Assembly (NCBI GenBank): GCA_009599575.1
Contig: VWND01000004.1
Location: 240,001-304,000, forward strand
DNA from: Blumeriella jaapii
Lineage: Eukaryota > Ascomycota > Leotiomycetes > Helotiales > Drepanopezizaceae
Reading direction: 5' to 3'
DNA: 64,000 bases
Shown: positions 1 to 10,075 of the stretch, one piece after another
Position numbering within the stretch: position 1 is the first letter of the stretch
Layout of the letters: the number at the start of each line of letters is the position of its first letter
Notes under the pieces: generated by a model
Told to the model about the DNA's origin: nothing
What the model saw: only the letters and a program-made list of their open reading frames with translations
The model's database searches: none
Position numbers and translations under genes: made by a program

Positions 1-430
1 AATTGCAAATAGCTTAAATGAAAGCTGAAAATCGAAAGAATATTCGATTTTAACCAGTACTTAGTATACCACCCATTTGCAGCCTTAACAGCGTTTATTC
101 TCTTTTGCATCCCCTTCGCTAGTTTATTTAACAACTGATCTTTCGGAAGCTTTCACGCTTTTTATACAGTTTTTATTAAAAATCTTTGTATTATATTATT
201 GTTTTTCATAACTATTAGCTTTGATTTAAGCTCAAAAAATTTTGTTTTAAATATTTTTTATAAGTTTCCGATCGGGTTAAAATCCGGCGAATAAAAGCCC
301 TAATTTCATACTTATATTACGAAACCATAGCTTAATAATATGCGCTTTATAAGTTGAGGTATTATTTTGCATTTCAATGCTATCGTCGTAAAAAATAGTA
401 GAAAAGTATTCGTTAAAAACTTCGAGGTAT
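1..430. other. AT-rich, gene-free left edge
   Basis: Strongly AT-rich sequence with poly-A/T runs, unlike the roughly half-GC DNA that follows from about 1.1 kb. I see no intact gene. It resembles the RIP-mutated block at 21-40 kb in composition, so it is probably the end of another degraded repeat island extending leftwards, but I recognised no LTR or coding relic in it. Confidence 0.5.
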
Positions 431-542
431 ATGGCGGCTGTAATAAATCACTGTCCGGAACACACGCGCAACTTCATGTGTCCACGTACTGTATGTTGTA
501 CACAGTATGTATGTTGTATGCATGTGTATGTATATTGTATGT

Positions 543-887
543 ATGTATATGTTGTATATGTTGTATATGTTGTATATGTTGTATATGTTGTATATGTTGT
601 ATATGTTGTATATGTTGTATATGTTGTATATGTTGTATATGTTGTATATGTTGTATATGTTGTATATGTTGTATATGTTGTATATGTTGTATATGTTGTA
701 TATGTTGTATATGTTGTATATGTTGTATATGTTGTATATGTTGTATATGTTGTATATGTTGTATATGTTGTATATGTTGTATATGTTGTATATGTTGTAT
801 ATGTTGTATATGTTGTATATGTTGTATATGTTGTATATGTTGTATATGTTGTATATGTTGTATATGTTGTATATGTTGTATATGTTG
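543..887. repeat. 9-bp minisatellite (TATATGTTG)n, about 38 copies
   Basis: An almost perfect array of the 9-mer TATATGTTG. Because the period is a multiple of three, several frames stay open through it (Cys-Cys-Ile, Val-Val-Tyr or His-Ile-Gln repeats); these are artefacts of the repeat, not evidence of a protein. It sits at the AT-rich/GC-balanced transition and grades into related TGTATG-type repeats downstream. Confidence 0.95.
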
Positions 888-1034
888 TCTGTGTTGTCTA
901 GATCTTGTTGTCTGTATGTTGTTGTATGTTGTATGTGTTGTATGTATGTATATTATATGTGTATGTATGTTGTACGTATTTATGTTGCATGTGTTGTCTG
1001 TATATATCTTGTATATATACTGTATGTATGTTAT

Positions 1035-1120
1035 ATGTGTTGTATGTATGTCTGTTGTATGTATGTCTGTTGTATGTATGTCTGTTGTATGTATGTCTGT
1101 TGTATGTATGTCTGTTGTAT
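1035..1120. repeat. 15-bp minisatellite TTGTATGTATGTCTG, 5-6 copies
   Basis: Tandem copies of a 15-bp unit composed of TGTATG/TGTCTG words, apparently derived from the same sequence pool as the 9-bp array upstream. The 888-1034 interval between the arrays is degenerate TGTATG/TGTTG repeat. No coding function is inferred. Confidence 0.85.
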
Positions 1121-2215
1121 GTAAGTACCTATGTATATCGTATGCCGTCTGCGTCAAACCAGACACCATGCGGTTTCTCGCCGGCCATAGACGATCCGTA
1201 CCTCGATGTCTCTCTCATCTCGGCCTCAACCCTCACTCAGAACGTGCCGCGTGCCGTGGCTGTCGAGACATCTGCTGGGACTGTGAGAGTGTATCCGCGA
1301 CGGTGGGGACGACGACGATGCACGTCTCACTCACTCGGGACGGCGTCGCTGTCTGGAAACATCGGTCGCCCTTGAACCGGCATGTCCTGTATGTATGTAT
1401 GTGTACAGTATGTTCAGTACCGTACCGTACATACCGTAGGAAAGATCCTGCCAGTCAGCGCTCGTTGTCCGCAAGGTCCAAACAGGCACGACCGGCCTTG
1501 ATCGAGCTTGGATGGAGCGTGCTGGTTTTCCATCTGAGGTTCGTGGTGTGAGATCTGGGATGGGGAGATGCACACCCTCTCGATGTTGTATCACGTGAGC
1601 CACACCTGACCCTACAGATCCCGTGACCTCTCAGGCCGGGCGCTCTTCCAACGCCTGCTGTCGACGTGAGCACGCTCCGAGTTCACCACTCGACGGGCGT
1701 GGGGCGTTGGGCGACGACGTGTACTCTACACGTGCCGGTCCTGGAGGCGCGGTACGGTCAAAGGACAGGTCGAAATCTCACGGCATGCGTGTTCGAGGAG
1801 TGCCAAGCGAGAAAAAGAAAACAACACCAGGGCGGGGGCAGTGGAAGACCAGGCATGCATGCATTGGGATGGAACACACATTTCCAAAGAAACAAACGAG
1901 AGAAGAAGTGCCCGACACCAGAGAACCGATTGACGGCCATGGCCAAAAAAGAAAAAAGAAAAAAAGAAACCGCGATCCGATGCGGCGAGTCTTCCTCTCC
2001 TGAACCCCACGCCTCACCCGCCCACAACAGACAGCAGAAAACAGACAGCAGGCCAGCTCTCGGAACCCGCGATTCCCACCCATCCATCCATCACGTCGCC
2101 CTCACGTACAGTACAGTACAGCACAGCACATACGTCCGCGAAGAGCACAACTCCATCTGCCACCCATCGCCTCGCACCACGCCATGCCCCGTCTCATCCC
2201 CCTTCTTCTCCAAGG
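1121..2215. other. Intergenic, no gene recognised
   Basis: GC-balanced sequence with several overlapping short open frames on both strands, none with a recognisable domain and none dominating. It includes purine-rich AAAAAGAAAAAAG runs near 1950 and a GTACAGTACAGTACAG motif near 2105. I see no convincing exon. Confidence 0.4.
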
Positions 2216-2221
2216 CGGTCG

Positions 2222-2688
2222 GTTCTCCGCAGCCTTCGCAGAAGCCCCCGGCAGCAAAATAGCATCGTTGCCCAGCTTCTGGATGATTTCGACGGTGCTG
2301 TCGAGTCCTGGTCTCGTGATGCAACGGTTTTCTGAAGCTTTTCCAAGAGCTACCGGCAGCAATGTAACATTATTATCTAGCCCTTTGACGGTATGGACGG
2401 TGCAAACGAGCTTCTTTTTCGAAACCAAATTGTTTTCTGAAGCTTTCTCCAAAGCCTCCGTCTGCGATTAAATACCATTGCTTAAATTTTCAATAATATC
2501 GACGGTGCTATCGAGTTTCTGTATCGTTACGAACTTGTTTTCTGGAGCTTTCTCAAAAGCTACCGGCAGCAATGTAATATTATTGCTTAGCTATTTGACG
2601 GATCGACAATGCTAACGTGCTTCTAGTTCGTGACCAAATGGTTCTCCGCGAGGATGAGAGCAGCGAGGACGGGGAAGCGAAGCTGCAT
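2222..2688 (-). pseudogene. Decayed array of 35-codon (105-bp) repeats
   Basis: A conserved GTTTTCT/GGTTCTCCGC word recurs at 2222, 2327, 2432, 2537 and about 2641: spacing 105 bp three times, then 104. A period of exactly 35 codons implies the array was once translated. On the minus strand the unit reads like KASEN, then a variable part, then STVEII.KL.NN and LLPVA, resembling the helix-turn-helix repeats at the C-termini of fungal NACHT/STAND (NLR-like) proteins; that link is inference. On the plus strand the unit reads RFSEAF...GSNVTLL, so the coding strand is not certain. An ATG at 2688 (-) opens a short hydrophobic stretch (MQLRFPVLAALILAEN) before the first stop. TAG/TAA stops and the 104-bp spacer break the frame, so no intact gene remains. 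Confidence 0.55.
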
Positions 2689-3065
2689 CTTGACTGGCGA
2701 GACGTTCCACAGAAGGACAGGTTCGGAGTGAGCGTGGGATTTGGACTTGGATTTGAATTTGGCGTGGGACTGTTGACGCGAATCGACACGACCACGAAGC
2801 CAAAGCACCCCCTCCAACCGAGCTCTTTAGAGACCGCAGGAACGACAGCGATACGCACCCCTGTGTGAGGATTGCACGACCCCTTTCCTCTCGTACCGGA
2901 CCTGACATTCGGAACAGTCACACGCTCAACATCACTGGGGCAATGGCGTAAATGTGCAAAAGATGATGGCGGCTGGTGCAGGCCCTGATCAGCTCTGAAG
3001 GGAACACGGGCGCTGGGCGATTGGCGGCACTCACTGCTGGAGCAGATCGACCGCGGCGCCTTCAC
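2689..3065. other. Intergenic between repeat array and transporter
   Basis: No recognisable exon. A small sub-repeat of TTGGA/TTTGG words lies near 2739-2765. This stretch would include the 3' UTR of the minus-strand transporter that ends at 3066. Confidence 0.35.
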
Positions 3066-4688
3066 TTAGTGCTCGCGAGCGTGGTGATGGCGATCCGGCC
3101 GCCGCGCTGCGTCCAACTCCCGTGAGGCGAGACCTTCCCGCTCCAGCTTCTTGTCGCCCAAGGTGACGCCGATCTCTCTGACGACGAGCCAGGCGGGGAG
3201 CAGAGCCAGGCCCCAGAGGCCGAAGTTGAGGTAGACGCCGCCGACGTCGGCGAAGACCTCGATGCTGTTGAGACCGTACTGCCATGTCAACACGGCGTTA
3301 GCGAGGATCGGGTGGGGGGGAAGCGAGAGGGGCAGGTGCGTACGCTGACCGCCTGGACGGCCGACTCGGTGGCGCGCAACAGACCGGCGATGCGGATCAC
3401 CTCGGCCTCGGTGCCGGCGAGTTCGCCCACGACGAAGTATCTACATACGTGCGGCGTCAGCATGCGTGTGAGCGTCGGCCGGGCCGGCGCCGGCGGACTC
3501 ACAGATACATGTAATTCAGCTGGAACCCCATCACCCAGAACAGGAACAGGGCAAAGCCCTTGCCAAAGCCGGCATCGAGCCAGTCCAAGGTCGGCCGGCG
3601 CAGGCGGAAATCCGTCACCAGCACCGTCGCCCAGATCCACCACGCGCCCTGCAGGCCCAGGATCGCCAGGAAGGCCCCGCGCGCCCTCGTCTGCAAGCTC
3701 AGCTTCTTCGAGTCCAAGAAGGCGCCCAGCACGTTGCCTCCGATCAGGGCCACGATGCCGGACAGAAAAGAGCCGAGGGCGCGCGCGCGCACGCTGAACC
3801 AGAGGGCCTGGAAGGTGAAGCACACGGCTTCGGCGTAGACAGCCTGGGCGATGAGCGGGATGATGAGCAGGAAGCTCTTGCTGACGAAGAGCCGCGCGTT
3901 GGCTTTCAACTCGTCGCCGGCGCTGTTGGTAATGGCCAGCTGGACAGCCACGCCATCCGTGCGCTGGACTCTGGACGGCTTGCTGAGGAGGAGGCCGGCG
4001 AAAGGCGCCGCGGCTTGCAAGGCAATGAAGGCGAGGAAGACAGTGTAGGAGACCTTGCCGGCTTGGCGGTCCTGGCTGTTGATTCCGAGATTGATGGCAC
4101 CGCCGAGGATCTGACCTCCGATGCGAAAGCTCAGCCAGAAACCGAGAAACCGACCTTGGTTGTGCGGCTCGGGATAGGACAGCGCAATGGCGGCTTCGGC
4201 CATCCAAAAGATGCCGGCCGAGACTCCACACAGCGCAGCGCCGAACAGAACGAACCACTCCGTGCCAAAGCGGTTGTTGCTGTACAGTCCGGCCGCGTAA
4301 GGGGCATAGCCCAGCGTGCCGACGATGAGCGACCCTTTGATGCCAATCGCTTTGACCAGAAGAGGCGAGAAGAAGCAGGAGACGACCATGAGGCCGAAGG
4401 TCAGCGCGTTAGCGGCGTTGACGAGGTACGGTTTCTGTGCGCCGCCGGCGCCGAGAGAGTTCATGGCTCCCCAGATCCCGGGGGCCAGCAAATTACAGAC
4501 ACCGAGGATCAGGGCGTTGTAGTAGGTGCTGCGGTACCATTTCGCTGGGATCACAATGAGCGAGTGCTATTGCCATGGGGCAGGAACCCACGTTGGACAT
4601 ATGTGCGCGTGGCGGGCAACGCTTCAGTGTCGAGTGCAGAGAGCTCTGCGTCCTTTGACGGAGCCGACTTGGGCTGTGTCTCTGCCAT
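3066..4688 (-). CDS. UNC93-like MFS transporter
   Basis: A multi-pass membrane protein of the UNC93-like branch of the major facilitator superfamily, a fungal family of mostly unknown substrate. Four exons give a 482-residue protein: 4688-4592, 4544-3503, 3440-3344 and 3278-3066. All introns are GT-AG (the first is only 47 nt) and all joins keep the frame. The N-terminal 30 residues are polar and cytosolic-like. The family signature follows (WYRSTYYNALILG, then LAPGIWGAMNSLGAGG), with about 10-11 hydrophobic helices and the late motif VQAVSYGLNSIEV across the last intron. The start ATG at 4688 is in frame only when the first intron is removed. It lies head-to-tail with the flavin monooxygenase gene at 5171-6685 on the same strand, so a shared substrate is possible but unproven. 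Confidence 0.87.
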
Positions 4689-5170
4689 GGTGAGAACGTC
4701 TTGACGCGAATCGAGATGTGGCAAGGAGTCGGGAGATCGTAGTTGTCAAGTGCAAGATCCCAGCCTCACTTGTTGAGTCTATGTACACCTCGCTCGCGCC
4801 AGCCGCCTCCACCGACTCCCCCATCCACCTCCGTTGAACGGACCTTGATCTCGCACGAGGATGATAAGAAGACGACCAAGATGCAATTCGCGAGCATGAC
4901 GTGCGATTACGAAAAGTGTGAAAAACCCGCCTTCGATCGTGGATCTGCAACCTTCATGTTTTCCGACCATCGACTATCCTCATTCGGACCGGCATGCATA
5001 GCATTTTCGGACGGGGGATTACCCCATACTCGAGCTAGAGCTTATCTTGATGAGATCATTGGACCGTGGAAGCTTTTCGCCGCAACCGATTCCTGTCATA
5101 AATAAGAGCCGCTGGCCGGCACTAGGCAAGTCAAATGTGTAGGTCGGTATATACTGTAGAACGGTCCATT
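4689..5170. other. Intergenic, promoter side of the transporter
   Basis: Contains the presumed promoter of the transporter and the 3' flank of the monooxygenase. A plus-strand frame at 4881-5105 encodes a short Cys-containing peptide (MQFASMTCDYEKCEKPAF...). It has no recognisable domain and no supporting neighbour, so I do not call it a gene. Confidence 0.35.
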
Positions 5171-6685
5171 TCATGCAATGCGCTGCCTCTTGGCACGGCT
5201 CTCCATGGTCTCCATGGTCTCCTTGGACTCATGGATCTTATGGACACCACTTGCTTCCTTGGCATAAGCAGGAACATCCTCGCCCGCTTTCCAGAAGAAC
5301 TTGGCGCCAGGATGGGTGTCGGGTAGTCTGGAATGTCCCTTCACCCCAAGATAATTCTCGCGCAGCGTGCCGCCGGGGACGGCATAGTCATCCCAAAAGA
5401 GTCCTCTGCGTCTCAACTCGGGCAGCAGGTATTTGATGATATCATCGAACGTCTCAGGGACCGCGGCATACCCGAGATTGAAGCCATCAACATCAGCGAC
5501 TTCAGCCCATCTCTCGAGCTCGTCGGCGACAGTCGTTGCGTCCCCGATGACTCTTGCCCCATTCCCGCCAATGATGAGATGTTCTGCGATGGTCTTCTTA
5601 TTCCACTTCGTGCCTTGCGGCGACGACTTCGCCCAGTGATTCACCATGCTCCGCACAGCGGGAGGCGCAGAGTCCAGAAACCGGAAATCCTCATCATCGG
5701 CGTACTTTCCCAAATCGTAGCCAGTCCAGCCCCCAAATAAGGCCAGAGCCCCTTCCCGGTCGCCATAGCTCGTGAGGTTCTCCCATTTCGCCTGTGCCTT
5801 CTCCTGCGTCTCGCCCACGATCACCAGAAGCCCAGCGACTATCTTGATACTGCGTGGATCCCGCCCCAATTCCTTCGCTTGGGTGCGTATCGAGTCGACC
5901 GAAACACGTATCAGCTCTGCGGTATGACCGTTCAAGAAAACCGACTCGGCGTGCGTGGCTGCAAACCTCCTGCCCGCGCTCGAGGTGCCGGCTTGGAACA
6001 GAAAGGGGGTTCGCTGCCTCGATGGCTCGCAAATGTGCGGTCCGGGGATGTCGAAGTGCTTCCCGTGATGATGGATTTGCCGGACGGCTTTGGGATCCGC
6101 ATAGGCACCTTTCGGCGCGCTGCTTCTCGCATCATCCCGCCATGAACCCTCCCACAACTTGTATGCGACTTCCATGTACTCGTGCGCAATCTCATAGCGC
6201 TCATCGTGGGCGATTTGCGTATCAAGCCCAAAGTTCCTCGCGGCGGAATCGAGGTACGAGGTGACGATGTTCCATGCCACTCTGCCCTCCGCGAGGTGGT
6301 CTACGGTCGAGAACTTCCTCGCCAGCATGTACGGGCTCTCGTAGGTCGTGGAGGCCGTGACACCAAAGCCGATGCTCTCCGTCGCGGCCGCCAGAGCGGA
6401 GATGCTATAGAGTGGATCGTTGATGGGGAACTGCGCCGCCGCGGGAATGGCGGCGTCAAGGTTCGCCGGCCCGTTGTACACGTCGTATCCGCCGAGGACG
6501 TCTGCAAAGAAGATGGCATGGAACTTTGCGTCCTCGAGCTTCTTTGCCAGAGCTATCCAGTGCTTGATGCTGGCGTACTGAGTACTGGTGTCGGAGGGAT
6601 ATCTCCAGAGGCCTGGGTTCAGGTGGCCGGGCGATTGCATCGCAAAGGCATTGATGATCAGCTGCTTCTGTGCCGCCGCCGCCAT
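5171..6685 (-). CDS. NtaA/SnaA/DszA-family FMN-dependent monooxygenase
   Basis: A single-exon gene of 504 residues, the usual family length. The product is a bacterial-luciferase-fold, FMNH2-dependent monooxygenase of the group that includes nitrilotriacetate monooxygenase A, SnaA and DszA. These enzymes use reduced flavin from a separate reductase to oxidise N- or S-containing small molecules. Visible family features are the start (INAFAMQSPGHLNPGLWR), FFADVLGGYDVY, the SPYMLARKFSTVDHLAEGRVAWN block, the DERYEIAHEYMEVAYKLWEGSW segment, and FLFQAGTSSAGRRFAATHAE near the phosphate-binding region. I chose the ATG at 6685 because homology begins just after it; an upstream in-frame ATG at 6757 adds 24 dissimilar residues. 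The last 15 residues carry Met-Glu-Thr repeats. No flavin reductase gene is visible nearby. Confidence 0.9.
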   Translation of the reverse strand: MAAAAQKQLIINAFAMQSPGHLNPGLWRYPSDTSTQYASIKHWIALAKKLEDAKFHAIFFADVLGGYDVYNGPANLDAAIPAAAQFPINDPLYSISALAAATESIGFGVTASTTYESPYMLARKFSTVDHLAEGRVAWNIVTSYLDSAARNFGLDTQIAHDERYEIAHEYMEVAYKLWEGSWRDDARSSAPKGAYADPKAVRQIHHHGKHFDIPGPHICEPSRQRTPFLFQAGTSSAGRRFAATHAESVFLNGHTAELIRVSVDSIRTQAKELGRDPRSIKIVAGLLVIVGETQEKAQAKWENLTSYGDREGALALFGGWTGYDLGKYADDEDFRFLDSAPPAVRSMVNHWAKSSPQGTKWNKKTIAEHLIIGGNGARVIGDATTVADELERWAEVADVDGFNLGYAAVPETFDDIIKYLLPELRRRGLFWDDYAVPGGTLRENYLGVKGHSRLPDTHPGAKFFWKAGEDVPAYAKEASGVHKIHESKETMETMESRAKRQRIA

Positions 6686-7099
6686 GACTGTGTGTGATGA
6701 GAGAGTGGAAGACGAGCCAAACTGAAGCTCTCGACGGAGAGTGTGATAGGTAAACAATCCACTTACCTGTCGCTTGACAAGCGGACAACCGGCTATCTAT
6801 CAACAGGTCGGTCGACCTTCGACGAGCGTCTTCGGAGCGGCCCCTCGGTATGGGCTTCATTCAACGATGATTGGACCCATTGAAGTCTTCGGCTAAATTT
6901 GTTGTGTTGTGTTATAAGCGAGAAGTCAGACGTCTTCGATGGCACATGCGTCATAACACATAACAAGTGTTGATCCCATCATTGGAGTGCTTATCGAAGC
7001 GAGAGAGAAACCTTGCACCGAATGTATGTACAGTACAGTACAGTACATACGTACATACATACATACATACAGTACATACATACATACATACAGTAAGTA
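6686..7099. repeat. Intergenic with TACA/GTAC microsatellite
   Basis: The 5' flank of the FMN monooxygenase, ending in an impure microsatellite of GTACAGTACAGTACATAC and ACATACATACAT words (about 7022-7097). The microsatellite directly abuts the TIR element starting at 7100. No gene is seen. Confidence 0.6.
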
Positions 7100-7909
7100 C
7101 TGTAGGGTGCAAAAGTCCAAACCTACCTCCTTAGCAGCCGAGGCAGCCGAAGGTAGAACTTACTCGCCGACAGCAGTAGTGTTGCGGCGATGGTTCCAGT
7201 TGTGGTTAGGATTATCACGTGAATTTTCTTCACGTGACATTCAAGGTCGCAACGCCCCACTATTGTACTGCACGGGACTGTGTACATACATTCTCGTCAG
7301 GCGCATTCTTCTCCCGGTGTCTTTTTTTCCACCGACGAAGCGCAGGGCTAAATCCATACTACAGTTCAAGCCGACCCAAGCCGTGACAGACATGGGAATA
7401 GGGGACCTAGCCGCTTTTGAAGAAGAAACACGCGTTCGAGTGCAGTACAAGACTGTGCGGTCTGTACATTCCTATTGTGTACACCGTCCTTCAGCTTCAC
7501 CGGCTTCAACGGCTTCAATTACTGCTTTTACCCGATCCCCCATAGTGTTAGCTAAACTACACAGAGCCCCTGGATCAAATCTTATGCCACGCGTCCGAAG
7601 CCTCTTGACAAAAGGTGTTTGAAGTTTAGGTGGTATCCGGAGCGTGCTCCGGGATGCAAACGATACAATCTCGCTTATGTCAACAGCCAAAAATTCCCGC
7701 GATCATTTCGAAGCACGCTATTGACGAAATACTCCGGAGCGAGGCATTTTGAATTGCTTTCCAATACCCTTCTACCAGAACAAAGCGCATTGTACAGTAT
7801 GTGTCGAAGAAAACAAGGGCTGGAAAGCGGCCAGATCCCTACCAAATCCAGTAAGTACATACAGACTTGGCTGCCAAGGGGGGGTGTTGGGACTTTTTGC
7901 ACCCTACTG
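7100..7909. mobile_element. 810-bp TIR element with TA duplication (Tc1/mariner-like)
   Basis: The ends form imperfect terminal inverted repeats: the left end reads CTGTAGGGTGCAAAAGTCCAA, and the right end, reverse-complemented, reads CAGTAGGGTGCAAAAAGTCC followed by CAA. Each end is flanked by TA (7098-7099 and 7910-7911), the target duplication of Tc1/mariner-pogo elements. The interior has only short open frames with no recognisable DDE transposase, so this is most simply a non-autonomous (MITE-like) or internally deleted copy. It separates the FMN monooxygenase from the FAD monooxygenase. That it is a mariner relative is inferred from the termini and TA flanks alone. Confidence 0.62.
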
Positions 7910-8148
7910 TACTGTAATCATCAATGTACCTTCTTGACTCGAGGCCGGGTGAACCACGTCAATAACATGGTCCATTTTCAAACAGCGGGGAGCGTGAAAG
8001 GCTGTGTTTATTTACCCGTCTCCTTTCTCTCCTTCTCCTTCTTCTGTTCCTCTTGTTCCCGACGAAAAGAGTGGCCGTGCGCAACGTGATAACTACCTGC
8101 GTAGCTAGCTAGCTATACCAGCTGTTTTGAGCCTCCGAGACCGTTAAC

Positions 8149-10075
8149 ATGGCCCCTTCACTTGTAATCGTGGACTCTCCAGCTCTAGAGCTCCCCATCA
8201 CCTTGAAAAACACGCCTTCGATACCTGGGTCAGCAGATGCTGTGGGAAAACCACCGCCGTCGAACGCTGACGGGAGAAGTCAAGATCTCTCTGTCAAGCC
8301 TAGCCAGGCTTGTCCACAAGCCAAGGGGCGAGCTTTTGAGCTCGAGGACCATGCCATCGATGCTCCCACCAAACTCCGAGTAAGCGTGCTCTCTCCGTCT
8401 CCCGAAAGAAGTCTGATCATGTCCATGCTCATGCGCTCTGTCAGGTCGCAGTCATCGGAGCCGGCATCGCAGGGATCAATGCTGGGATCCTACTCCCGGC
8501 CAAGGTCCCCGGGCTCGAGTTGACGATTTTCGACAAGAACGCCGACGTGGGAGGGACGTGGTACGAGAATGTCTACCCGGGCGTGCGCTGCGACATTCCG
8601 GCAAACGTGTATCAGTCCACCTTCGCGCCCAAGACGCAATGGACCGAAGAGTATGCCCCAGGATCCGAGATCCAGGAGTACTGGACGAGCGTGGCGCGCA
8701 AGTACAACGTCTACCAATACCTCAAGCTGCGGCACAAGGTCGTCGCGCGGCGTGGCAGGAGGAGAGTGGCACCTGGACTCTCCGGGTCGAGAATCTGGCG
8801 AATGGCGATCTCATCTCTCACGAGGTCGATGTGGTGGTGAGCGCCATAGGCAGATTCAACGACTGGCGGCTGCCGGACTATCCGGGTCTCGCGGACTACA
8901 AGGGGCATCTGAGGCATTCATCGGCATGGGATTCCGAGTTTGATCCCGTTGGCCAGAATGTGGCGGTCATTGGAAACGGCGCAAGCGGAATCCAAGTCGT
9001 GCCCAGCCTGCAACCGCTCGTCAAGCGGCTCGATCACTACGCCCGAAGCCCAACATGGATCGCGGGCTCGTTCGGCGGCGAAGGCGCAGGCCGGACCCTG
9101 GAGCCCAAGTACTATGCCCGAGAACTGCTCGATTCCTTTGGCGATTCGGAGACGTACGTCAAGTTCCGCAAGGAGCTCGAGTCGAGCTTCTACCGCCGCT
9201 TCCGCACCATCTTCAAGGGCAGCGAGCCCAGCGAAGAGCTCCGCAAGGAGTTCACCGAGCTGATGGCCCAGCGGCTGAAGAAGAAGCCGGAGCTCTTGAA
9301 GCACATCGTGCCGGACTTCTCGCCTCACTGTCGACGTCTCACGCCCGGCCCGGGCTACCTCGAAGCCCTGACCGAGGAGAACGTCTCCTTCATCCGCACC
9401 CCGATCTCCCACTTCACCGCGACCGGCATCGTCACCACGGACGGCGTCGAGAGGAACGTGGACGCCGTCATCTGCTCCACCGGCGCCAACGTGGACTGGC
9501 GGCCCCCCTTCCCCATCGTCGCCCACGGCCGAGACCTCCGCGACGCCTGGTCTCCCGATCCCCTCACCTACCTGGGCTTCTCGACGCCCAACTTCCCCAA
9601 CCTGCTGCACGTGCAAGGGCCGAACTCGCCGGGCTTCAGCGGCACCGTGCCCAAGCAGGTCGAGACGCAGGTCACGTACATCGCCAGACTGCTGCGCAAG
9701 GTCGCGTCGCAGGGAATCAAGTCGTTCGCGCCCTCGCAAGCCGCCACCGACGATTTCGTGGCCTACTGCGACGCCTTCTTCGCGAAGACCGTCTTCTCCG
9801 AGAACTGCAGCTCGTGGGCCAACGGCGGGAGGCCCGGCGGGAGGGTCACCGGGTACTGGCCCGGCAGCGCCAGCCATGTCAACATCCACACGCGGGATCC
9901 GAGATGGGAGGACTGGGAGTGGACGTACAGGACGGAGACGGGGAACCGCTTTGCGTGTCTAGGGAATGGGTGGACGCTGAAGGAGGAGAAGGGAGAGGGG
10001 GATATGACCCCCTATCTGAAGAAGCCGGAGGAGATTGACCTGAGGAGCTATCATGAGGATTGGTTCGAGGTCTAG
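8149..10075 (+). pseudogene. Baeyer-Villiger-type FAD monooxygenase, frameshifted
   Basis: A class B flavoprotein monooxygenase resembling fungal Baeyer-Villiger enzymes, which insert oxygen next to ketones using NADPH and FAD. Exon 1 is 8149-8379, the intron 8380-8444 (65 nt), exon 2 8445-10075. Seen are the FAD-binding Rossmann motif VAVIGAGIAGINAG, the GGTWYENVYPGVRCD block, a BVMO-like fingerprint (YKGHLRHSSAWD, Trp-Asp where classic enzymes have Trp-Pro), the NADPH-binding VAVIGNGASGIQ, and late LLHVQGPNSPG. The frame changes between LKLRHKVV (about 8740) and WQEESGTWTL (8753 on); one missing base explains it, and no plausible intron does, because the region is conserved. The gene is therefore either recently inactivated or carries an assembly error. 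A start at 8149 adds a 77-residue leader common in this subfamily. Confidence 0.82.

Noticed and set aside
367..1551. Long open frames rich in Cys-Cys-Ile, Tyr-Val-Val or His-Ile-Gln
   Set aside because: They are produced by a 9-bp tandem repeat, which keeps several frames on both strands open; no domain or start context supports a protein.
8918..9889. 323-codon minus-strand frame opposite the FAD monooxygenase
   Set aside because: Shadow of the GC-rich plus-strand exon; its translation is biased (Gly, Arg, Asp, Val) and lacks any domain, while the plus strand has full monooxygenase motifs.
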